Shown: piece by piece, positions 17,645-24,629 of the stretch
Numbering within the stretch: the first letter of the stretch is position 1
Layout: each line of letters opens with the position of its first letter
Assembly (NCBI GenBank): GCA_947493005.1
Contig: CANLOY010000009.1
Location: 1 to 64,000, forward strand
Length of the DNA: 64,000 bases
From: an uncultured Roseivirga sp.
Lineage (GTDB): Bacteria; Bacteroidota; Bacteroidia; Cytophagales; Cyclobacteriaceae
Direction: 5' to 3'
Program-made: the position numbers and the translations under genes
Notes under the pieces: model-generated
The model's input: only the letters and a program-made list of their open reading frames with translations
Told to the model about the DNA's origin: nothing
Databases searched by the model: none

Positions 17645-18747
17645 TTTGATGGATCACCATTGGTGCCCACTTGAGCCAATGAAATGGCTGAGTTGAGGTG
17701 CGCCATTTTAATCAGCGCCAACTCAACATGCAGACGCTGATTCTTACTGGATTTGTAGTTAATATCGCACTGACTGGCAATGTTCAAAGCAGTCAACAGA
17801 AACGAAAGCGGTATTTTATTGGCCTGTTCAGCATAGCGAGCCTTTATGGCATCTGATACCTGAAGCAACTGAATTGTGGCATTGTCTTTACAAACCATCA
17901 GGTCTCGCAAGTGGCTAGCCATACCCACAATAAAATTATGACCATCAAACCCTTTCTTCAGAATCTCATCGAAGATGAGTAATGTATTGGTGCTGTTTTC
18001 TTCGAAAATGGCTTCTGTCATTCTGAAATAGTAATCATAATCCAGAATGTGCAAATTGTCTATGGTGTCTTTGTAAGTAACCTTCTGTCCTTTGGAGAAG
18101 GTCACAATCAGATCAAAAAGAGATAAAGCATCTCGCATGGCACCATCTGCCTTTTGAGAAATCAAATTCAAAGCTTCTTCTTCAACCTCGATGCTTTCCT
18201 TATCCGCGATCATTTTTAATTGCTCGCTGATATTGTTGATTTCAATTCGGTTGAAATCGAAAATCTGACAGCGTGAAAGGATAGTAGGAATTACTTTATG
18301 CTTTTCCGTAGTAGCCAGTATAAAAATGGCGTACGAAGGAGGTTCTTCCAGTGTCTTCAAAAAGGCATTGAAAGCCTGGTTCGAAAGCATGTGAACCTCA
18401 TCTATGATATATACCTTAAACTTTCCTTGTTGAGGAGGGTACCTTACCTGTTCAATCAGGTTACGGATATCGTCAACAGAGTTATTAGAAGCGGCATCAA
18501 GTTCATAGATATTGAAAGTGTCATTACCCATTAAAGGGTTTTCAATGGTCTGTTCGTTAATCAGTCTTGCTACAATACGCGCACAGGTGGTTTTACCAAC
18601 TCCTCTTGGTCCGCAGAACAAAAGTGCCTGAGCCAATTGGTTGTTGTCGATGGCATTTTTCAGCGTAGTGGTGATGTGTTCCTGACCTACTACTTCCTCA
18701 AATCCAACTGGTCTGTATTTCCTAGCCGAGACAACGAAGTTTTCCAT
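17632..18747 (-). CDS. dnaX: DNA polymerase III subunit gamma/tau, ATPase part (short form)
   Basis: 371 aa in the zero frame: clamp-loader AAA+ domain with Walker A GPRGVGKTT, Walker B IDEVHML, sensor 1 LATTEKHKV, SRC arginine-finger motif (ILSRCQIF) and the collar domain. It ends with GDPSKKKL and TAG right after a run of ten A, where the long form continues in another frame. The four-Cys zinc module usual in DnaX is largely absent (only CGPRGVGKTTCAR remains). Short product resembles E. coli gamma, long product tau. Divergent from ssrA. Confidence 0.93.
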   Translation of the reverse strand: MENFVVSARKYRPVGFEEVVGQEHITTTLKNAIDNNQLAQALLFCGPRGVGKTTCARIVARLINEQTIENPLMGNDTFNIYELDAASNNSVDDIRNLIEQVRYPPQQGKFKVYIIDEVHMLSNQAFNAFLKTLEEPPSYAIFILATTEKHKVIPTILSRCQIFDFNRIEINNISEQLKMIADKESIEVEEEALNLISQKADGAMRDALSLFDLIVTFSKGQKVTYKDTIDNLHILDYDYYFRMTEAIFEENSTNTLLIFDEILKKGFDGHNFIVGMASHLRDLMVCKDNATIQLLQVSDAIKARYAEQANKIPLSFLLTALNIASQCDINYKSSKNQRLHVELALIKMAHLNSAISLAQVGTNGDPSKKKL

Positions 18748-18904
18748 TGCCGCAAGATATAAATCTTAGCCAAGATGTTGAACGTTCTTTGTTCAAAGTT
18801 TTGTGAAGTGCGCTGCTGAATTAAAAAAGCGGCTATCTTTACCACCCGTTTTGGCAGAAGGCCATAACTACAAATCATATCTTATCGTTTTAAGATATAT
18901 GCAT

Positions 18905-19269
18905 GGGGCCGACTGGAATTGACAGTAGGTGAAATGCAAGTGTAAGCATGTCGGGAGTTGTTCGTATTTCCCGTAAATAAAACGATCAACCTTTTTAAAT
19001 GGCGAAAGACAATACGCCCTTGCTGCCTAATCAGATTTAGATAGCAATGTGTCTCGCTGGCCCCCTGTTCTGCCGGGCTGGCAACCGAGGCATCAACCGC
19101 GGAACTGGCTGCTGCGGAGTTGTGACGTAGCAGTAAGATTAATCGCATCTAAGGTTTAGTTTAGGTCTGTTGCCGACCTTGCTCAACTCGAAAACTAATT
19201 GGCAAATAAACATGTAGAAGGCACTTAGTGTTCCTTATCTGGACGAGGGTTCGATCCCCTCCGGCTCCA
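18905..19269 (+). ncRNA. ssrA: Transfer-messenger RNA (tmRNA)
   Basis: The 5' end GGGGCCGACTGGAATTGACA pairs with the 3' end CGGCTCC plus discriminator A; the T-arm GAGGGTTCGATCCCCTC is directly upstream of that. The tag-coding part at 19001-19030 reads GERQYALAA and TAA, ending in the usual LAA degron, and pseudoknot-forming GC-rich stretches follow. The CCA end is not encoded (sequence continues CTTT). About 365 nt, normal length. It rescues stalled ribosomes with SmpB. Confidence 0.96.
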
Positions 19270-19274
19270 CTTTC

Positions 19275-19312
19275 ACTCGCCATAGCTCATCAGAGCGAAG
19301 GCGAGTTTTTTT
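19275..19312 (+). terminator. Rho-independent terminator of ssrA
   Basis: Stem ACTCGCC / GGCGAGT with an 18-nt loop, followed by seven T, starting 6 nt after the mature tmRNA end. A degenerate 24-nt copy of its distal half (3 mismatches) recurs at 19389-19412. Confidence 0.85.
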
Positions 19313-19513
19313 ATACCTGTCATAGTCTGACATGTTTATATTTTCTACATGCGAGTTTCAGCGGAGGCCTCCATTTTCTTTTTAGCTCAGCTCAACAGAA
19401 CGAAGGTGAGTTATCTATCCACGGGTTTCTTTGGAACCTCTCCACTTTTCATAACCAACTTTTACTTATGACGTAATTCTTTTATCTTCCTGAAATACAC
19501 ACAGTACACAATT

Positions 19514-19756
19514 ATGCATACAGTTTATATTCTTAAATGTGCAGATGACTCCCATTATGTAGGATGCACAGGGAATTTGGAAAATAGACTAATCAGACAC
19601 AATAGAAAAGAAGTTCACTATACCAAATCAAGATTACCTGTTGAAGTAGTTTTGAGTATTAATTTCCCTGATAGATATAAAGCTTTTGCTTTCGAAAGGT
19701 ACCTGAAGTCTGGAAGCGGTAGAGCCTTTATGTATAAGAGGTTTGTTTCGAGGTAA
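19514..19756 (+). CDS. GIY-YIG domain protein (small, UvrC-N-like)
   Basis: 80 aa. HTVYILKCADDSHYVGCTGNLENRLIRHN is a GIY-YIG core with VYI and YVG as the name-giving motifs and Arg on the following helix; FAFERYLKSGSG carries the conserved Glu. Such single-domain proteins are common in Bacteroidota; their biological role is unclear. It is the first gene downstream of ssrA and precedes the large STAND gene. Confidence 0.85.
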   Translation: MHTVYILKCADDSHYVGCTGNLENRLIRHNRKEVHYTKSRLPVEVVLSINFPDRYKAFAFERYLKSGSGRAFMYKRFVSR

Positions 19757-19836
19757 GTTATCATGATTATTCAAACTATGGTTTTTAGATAGTGGAATTC
19801 CATTTTAGTTTTTGTATACAATCAAAGAAGTAGAAT

Positions 19837-22125
19837 ATGAATCGATTGTCAATCATCAAAAATCAATTAAAACTAATTAGTGGAGAAGATTTTCAAGAGT
19901 TGTGTGATTGCTTTTTGAGTTTGAGACATAGGGGGTACAAAGCCTTTACTAGAAGTGGTGCTCACGACACGAAACAGAAGACTACTCGTGGTACTCCAGA
20001 TTCCTTTTTCTTAATGCCAAATGGACTTTACCTTTTCGTTGAGTCTACTACTAAGGAGCATAAAGGAAATGAGCTGATAAAGAAGTTACAAAACGATATT
20101 TCTGAATGTTTGAATGAAGGAAAAACTAAAATTCGTAGGAATAAAATACAGGAGATAATTCTTTGCTATAACTCCAACCTGAAGGCTCATGAAATTGAGG
20201 ATGTGAACAAAGAAGCTATAGAGGTTTTAGGAAGACCGCCAAGGCACTATGGCTTAAGTGATTTAGCAAATGAGATTTTCCTACATCATAAGAATTTAGT
20301 CCATGACTATTTGGGGCTTTCGATTGATACTGGTCAAGTGGTTTCGCTTGAAAGTTTTATAGAGGAATATGACAATGGGAAGCAAAAGCTGGCTACTCCA
20401 TTGGGCGGCACTTTCCTTCACCGAGCACAAGAGTTGGAATCTTTAAAGACTCAATTAAGCGCGCAAGATATTGTTATTATTTCGGGCCCGGCTGGTGTTG
20501 GGAAGTCAAAACTGGCGTTAGAAGCAATTCGACATTTCCTTGAAAATTATCTGGACTATAATGCTTTTGCCATTTCTCCAAAAGGCACAGATTTGATAGG
20601 CGATTTGGGGACTTATTTTGGGGGAGATGAGAGTAGTATTTTGTTAGTTGATGATGTGAATCGGGTTGATAAGTTTCAGCAAATTCTTGGATTTTACCGT
20701 TCAATGAAACCTGGTCAACTGAAGTTGGTCCTTACCGTACGTGATTATGCATTGGAGAATGTTAGGGCTTGGATGGCTGCTTATACCTCTTCTATCATAG
20801 AGATTAAGGGGTTTGAGGATAAGGAAATAAGCGAGATAATTGAACAGGAACCGTTTGAGGTGCGCAACGGTGATTATCAATATAAGATCAATAGAATTGC
20901 AAAGGGGAATGCAAGATTGGCCGTGATGATGGCAATGTTAGCAAAAGAAGCTAATTCACTTGATTCTCTAAATAATGTTGCTGATTTGTTTGAACAGTAC
21001 TTCGAGACATTTGTTAGTGATGAAGATTCATTTAAGGATGTTCGAGTACTCAAAACTTTGGGGATACTTTCATTCTTCTACACATTACCATACAAAGACG
21101 GGATAGAACTTAACTCAATAACTGAAGCTTTCAATATTTCAGGGGATGAGTTAAGAGAAGCTTATGACAGGCTTCATCAACTGGATTTGATCCAATTGAA
21201 ATATGAACATGCCAAAATTGGTGAGCAGAACCTTTCTACTTATTTCTTTTATAAAGTGTTTCTGAAAGACCAATTGCTCTCATTTGAGAAGCTTTTTCTG
21301 AGTTTTTTTGATAAGCAAGAACATCGGTTTCGTGATACCGTTATTCCCGCATATCAGAACCTCGATCCAGAATCAGTTAGAAATAGCATTAAACCGACTT
21401 TGCTTAAATATTTAGCAAGGGTGTCAGATTATGAAGACAAGACCTTCAAGTTTCTGAATTTTTCTTGGGAGTTTTTACCTGACGAAACAATAACTTATCT
21501 GGAATCAAGAATTGATTCATTTCCTAAGCTGGAAATAGTAGATTGTAATACCAAGTATGAAACGAATGACTTTTCAAATAAGCAAGAAAAGCATTTAAAA
21601 CTCCTATCAAAGTTCTTTAAAGACATATCTACATCCGGAGATGCTTTAGACCTCTCTTTTGAATTTGTGCAGCGGTTCCCGGAACATTTGGCAGAGTTTG
21701 TTTATAACATAGATCATAAATACAATTTCATTCGAACTGACTACCAGAATCATTTTGTGAGACAGCAGGAACTGGTAGAATATTTAGTTGAGGAAATTGG
21801 AAAAGGAATATTGTTCGTCAGAGCCTTTTTCGCTATTTCTGGTAAGTTGTTGGAGCGGTTTCGATGGGAATATGAGAAGGTTTCAGAGGGTGAGGAAGAT
21901 GACTCAAATATTGCAGTTGCGAAGCAAATTAGGGGGCAAATTCTGAGGACACTTTGTTCTCAATATGATTCATATCCGGAGGAATCATTGAATTTAATGC
22001 TGGATTTTTCAACCGGATATAGCAAGGAAAACAAGGATACTTTTACTTTCGACCTTGATTTTCTAATTCCTTTTGTTGATTCGAAATTGGTTGGCGATAA
22101 TTTCCGTCACTGCTACTATGTGTAG
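19837..22125 (+). CDS. STAND NTPase with PD-(D/E)XK-like N-terminus, N-terminal part (Avs-like defence candidate)
   Basis: 762 aa before an in-frame TAG. Residues 1-130 resemble a Mrr/PD-(D/E)XK nuclease: E17 in GEDFQEL, D55 in RGTPDSFF, E69 in YLFVESTTK. A P-loop STAND ATPase follows (Walker A ISGPAGVGKS near 215-224, Walker B SSILLVDDVNR near 267-277, sensor-type LTVRDYA), reminiscent of the nSTAND3 group, then a helical region. This architecture is that of Avs-type anti-phage sensors, which pair an N-terminal nuclease with NTPase and a C-terminal sensor. The rest of the protein continues in the same frame after the stop. Located just behind ssrA. Confidence 0.8.
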   Translation: MNRLSIIKNQLKLISGEDFQELCDCFLSLRHRGYKAFTRSGAHDTKQKTTRGTPDSFFLMPNGLYLFVESTTKEHKGNELIKKLQNDISECLNEGKTKIRRNKIQEIILCYNSNLKAHEIEDVNKEAIEVLGRPPRHYGLSDLANEIFLHHKNLVHDYLGLSIDTGQVVSLESFIEEYDNGKQKLATPLGGTFLHRAQELESLKTQLSAQDIVIISGPAGVGKSKLALEAIRHFLENYLDYNAFAISPKGTDLIGDLGTYFGGDESSILLVDDVNRVDKFQQILGFYRSMKPGQLKLVLTVRDYALENVRAWMAAYTSSIIEIKGFEDKEISEIIEQEPFEVRNGDYQYKINRIAKGNARLAVMMAMLAKEANSLDSLNNVADLFEQYFETFVSDEDSFKDVRVLKTLGILSFFYTLPYKDGIELNSITEAFNISGDELREAYDRLHQLDLIQLKYEHAKIGEQNLSTYFFYKVFLKDQLLSFEKLFLSFFDKQEHRFRDTVIPAYQNLDPESVRNSIKPTLLKYLARVSDYEDKTFKFLNFSWEFLPDETITYLESRIDSFPKLEIVDCNTKYETNDFSNKQEKHLKLLSKFFKDISTSGDALDLSFEFVQRFPEHLAEFVYNIDHKYNFIRTDYQNHFVRQQELVEYLVEEIGKGILFVRAFFAISGKLLERFRWEYEKVSEGEEDDSNIAVAKQIRGQILRTLCSQYDSYPEESLNLMLDFSTGYSKENKDTFTFDLDFLIPFVDSKLVGDNFRHCYYV

Positions 22126-22128
22126 GAA

Positions 22129-23547
22129 ATGATTCGCTCCGCCAAACGAGAGGGAGTAAAGCACTCAGAATTTGAGAGGTTGAAAAAGGCTTTTGAACAT
22201 GAGGTGTACTCTGATTTTGAAGTACTAAATCGCGAAAGAAGGAGAGGAAAGGAAAGCCATGATTTTAAGGATTACAAAGAGTTTGAAAGGTTAAAAGATG
22301 CCGACCTAGCTAAGAGGTTTACGTTTTCTTCCACAGATCAAATCGAGGCTTTTATTTCCAATTATAGAGAAATTCGAAGCTGGGATAAAATCAGCATTTA
22401 TTCTCAAAGTGATTGTTTTCATACGATAATAAAGAGTAATCTTTCCATTGATATAGAAACGGGTTTTGAGGTGTTTCTAGGCCTTGCCAAGTTGAGTGAT
22501 TCTATGAGCCAAATACCTTTTTTGTTTAAAACCATTGAATTGATAACAGCAACTCCTGGTTTGGTTGAAAGGTTTTGGAAGGCAATTGGCGAGAGGGGCT
22601 TGCACGAAAGTTGGCGATTGGATTTACTTACGAGCCTAAAGCCGATTGTAATTGAAGAAAAGCATTTACAGAGACTTTATACAATGGCTGAGACCTTGAA
22701 TAATGATTATTATCTGAATTTAGAACGATGTAGACATTTCGAAAAAATTGATTCTGAGGTAATTGTGAAACTGCTTGAAATTGTAACTAGGAGAAATGAA
22801 GAAGGAAATTTAAAGACTAGATTAAACTATGACTTCTTTAATGGTGAAATTATCACAGAGGCAAATTTGCAATTGTTCAAGAAAGCCTATTTACAACAGA
22901 GCTCTATTCATGATCTTTTTGATTATCAGGGTCGGGGCTTGCTGACTATCCTGAGTTTCGATGTAAAATTCGTACTTGACTTTTTGAAAATGCTATTTGA
23001 TGGCAATAAGAGAGAAAGGGCTCGTGATCATAAAGAATTATCAATAATCTGGGGGCTACCGAATGCGGAAGATATTTTGGATAAGGCCATTGAATTCATG
23101 GCTGAAATGCGATATAACTGGAGGTTTAGTAAACATTTTGCGAATGCATTTTTTCAAAGACTTACAAGTAGTGAAAAGGCTGATGCCTATTTAATCAATT
23201 TGATTGCAAAACATAGTGACAAACCAAAAATTATGAATATCGCTTTTGATGTCATTAATCATTCCAGAAAGGGGTTATTCGTTCAAGCATTCAAAACCTA
23301 CATTAAAATCAATCAAGATTTGGAATCATTCAAGGACATTGAATGGTCACAAGGTCAAGTGCTTTTCTCTGGAGGAACAATTGTGGGAGATGTAAGAGCG
23401 GGTGAATGGAGTCGATTATTAGGAATGGTTGAAGGTGTAAAATTAGGCTCAAAAACACGTTCTATAAGAGGTTATATCAAAAGGAGAAGAGATAGTGAGC
23501 TTAGATTTGCTGAAGATGAAAGGAAGAGACAGTTTTTTGGTTTCTAG
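22129..23547 (+). CDS. STAND NTPase, C-terminal helical part separated by one in-frame stop
   Basis: 472 aa, beginning at ATG 22129, in exactly the same frame as the upstream part: TAG, one Glu codon, then ATG. Helical throughout, without recognised motifs, ending in a basic tail (KRRRDSELRFAEDERKRQFF); compatible with the sensor/TPR-like region of STAND proteins. Reading through the TAG gives one protein of about 1,236 aa. TAG differs from CAG (Gln) by one transition, so a recent nonsense mutation is a simple explanation; a two-subunit split with re-initiation or readthrough are alternatives. Confidence 0.65.
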   Translation: MIRSAKREGVKHSEFERLKKAFEHEVYSDFEVLNRERRRGKESHDFKDYKEFERLKDADLAKRFTFSSTDQIEAFISNYREIRSWDKISIYSQSDCFHTIIKSNLSIDIETGFEVFLGLAKLSDSMSQIPFLFKTIELITATPGLVERFWKAIGERGLHESWRLDLLTSLKPIVIEEKHLQRLYTMAETLNNDYYLNLERCRHFEKIDSEVIVKLLEIVTRRNEEGNLKTRLNYDFFNGEIITEANLQLFKKAYLQQSSIHDLFDYQGRGLLTILSFDVKFVLDFLKMLFDGNKRERARDHKELSIIWGLPNAEDILDKAIEFMAEMRYNWRFSKHFANAFFQRLTSSEKADAYLINLIAKHSDKPKIMNIAFDVINHSRKGLFVQAFKTYIKINQDLESFKDIEWSQGQVLFSGGTIVGDVRAGEWSRLLGMVEGVKLGSKTRSIRGYIKRRRDSELRFAEDERKRQFFGF

Positions 23548-23611
23548 CCTTCCCCTGAACTTTATTTAAGTATAGTCATCACACTTGTATTCAAATCAAA
23601 CTGTGGAAACA

Positions 23612-23641
23612 CCGTCATTCCTGCGCAGGCAGGAATCTTGC
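23612..23641 (+). repeat. Palindromic intergenic repeat, left copy
   Basis: 30-nt element whose core is the hairpin ATTCCTGC-GCAG-GCAGGAAT (23617-23636). It is the inverted partner of 23990-24019 on the other side of the GIY-YIG gene. Confidence 0.85.
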
Positions 23642-23670
23642 TGCTTTACTACCACGATAAACACAAAGGA

Positions 23671-23973
23671 ATGATTGCCAAAGGAGGTTATGTGTATATT
23701 GTTTCAAATCCTAAACGAACAGTTTTGTACACTGGTGTAACCTCCAATCTTTATAGCAGAGCTACAGATCATAAAAACGGAAGAGGAGGTACTTTCTCAT
23801 CTAAATACGTGTGTACAGATTTAATTTATTTCGAGTTTATCGATGATATAGAATCCGCCATTTTAAGAGAAAAGCAAATTAAAAAATGGAAACGTGCTTG
23901 GAAAGAGCGTTTGATTAATGAGTTTAATCCATCATGGAGAGATTTGTATAATGAAATTGAGAATTACCAATAG
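23671..23973 (+). CDS. GIY-YIG nuclease-family protein bracketed by inverted repeats
   Basis: 100 aa from ATG 23671 (a TTG at 23638 is in frame but lies inside the repeat). GGYVYIVSNPKRTVLYTGVTSNLYSRATDHK is the GIY-YIG core (YVYI, YTGV, Arg on the helix), and ILREKQIKKWKRAWKERLI supplies the conserved Glu and a basic helix; the end INEFNPSWRDLY is typical of this group. Such genes are commonly found beside short palindromic repeats in this phylum. The repeats on both sides are inverted relative to each other, suggesting the gene and its borders moved as a unit. Confidence 0.87.
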   Translation: MIAKGGYVYIVSNPKRTVLYTGVTSNLYSRATDHKNGRGGTFSSKYVCTDLIYFEFIDDIESAILREKQIKKWKRAWKERLINEFNPSWRDLYNEIENYQ

Positions 23974-23989
23974 GCTAGGCTGTTCGGAT

Positions 23990-24019
23990 GCAAGATCCCT
24001 GCCTGCGCAGGGATGACGG
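23990..24019 (-). repeat. Palindromic intergenic repeat, right copy
   Basis: Read on the minus strand it matches the left copy with core ATCCCTGC-GCAG-GCAGGGAT. The two differences from the left copy fall on opposite sides of the stem and keep the pairing (T:A replaced by C:G). Confidence 0.85.
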
Positions 24020-24083
24020 TTATCGCTAGGGTTTGTGAGAGTGTTGGTGATTGCTTTTTGTAGAGCCTAACTCTTTGTTGTTT

Positions 24084-24629
24084 CTAAAGAGCAGCTTCCA
24101 ACGCCTTCTTGCACTTCTCAAACAACTCCTGATTGCCTTTAGTCATCAACTTGAGAATATCCCCTTTTTCGGATAAGTAGACTTTAGCAAAACCCTTATC
24201 ATGTTGAGTAATGGATTCGGAGTTATTGATTAGGTCGGCATACTTTACGGTTTGGGCGATATAGCTAATCTTACCGAGACGCTCGGCTTCTTTTTGTTTA
24301 CGGGCCTTTCTGTTGAGCTTCGGAAAAGCTTCATGAGTGAACTGGTCGGTTAAGTCAATCACTCCATCAACGATGAAAACGGTTTCTGTTTCGCTATAAC
24401 CACACTTGAGTAGCTGCTGTTTCAAGTCATCTTCAGTACAATCCGTGTCTTCTATTAAATCGTGACAGAGGGCTATTTCAATTCCAGAAGGCTCGTATTC
24501 AGAGACAATTTCAGCAACAGCATACACATGATGCCAATACGGTTCGTGCGTGTATTTCCGTACCTGATCTTTATGACAGTGTTTGACAAAGTCAAGTAGT
24601 TCGTTCTGTCTTACATTCAATTGCATCAT
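24084..24629 (-). CDS. HD-domain phosphohydrolase (small SpoT/MESH1-like)
   Basis: 181 aa. The HD metal site is seen as H in YWHHVYAVAEIV, HD in IALCHDLIEDT (HDxxED motif typical of the RelA/SpoT hydrolase family), and a final Asp in VKYADLINNSESI. A ppGpp- or nucleotide-hydrolysing role is possible but unproven. The start codon overlaps the TGA of the helicase gene (TGATG), so the two are co-translated. Confidence 0.75.
   Translation of the reverse strand: MMQLNVRQNELLDFVKHCHKDQVRKYTHEPYWHHVYAVAEIVSEYEPSGIEIALCHDLIEDTDCTEDDLKQQLLKCGYSETETVFIVDGVIDLTDQFTHEAFPKLNRKARKQKEAERLGKISYIAQTVKYADLINNSESITQHDKGFAKVYLSEKGDILKLMTKGNQELFEKCKKALEAAL

Noticed and set aside
19001-19045. Tag peptide read as AKDNTPLLPNQI
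   Set aside because: Wrong frame; the frame beginning GGC gives GERQYALAA with the expected LAA ending.
19228-19269. Separate tRNA gene at the T-arm and acceptor end
   Set aside because: The TTCGATCCC arm and GGCTCC end belong to the tmRNA tRNA-like domain.
23638-23670. TTG start for the second GIY-YIG gene
   Set aside because: It would translate through the palindromic repeat; ATG 23671 directly precedes the conserved domain.
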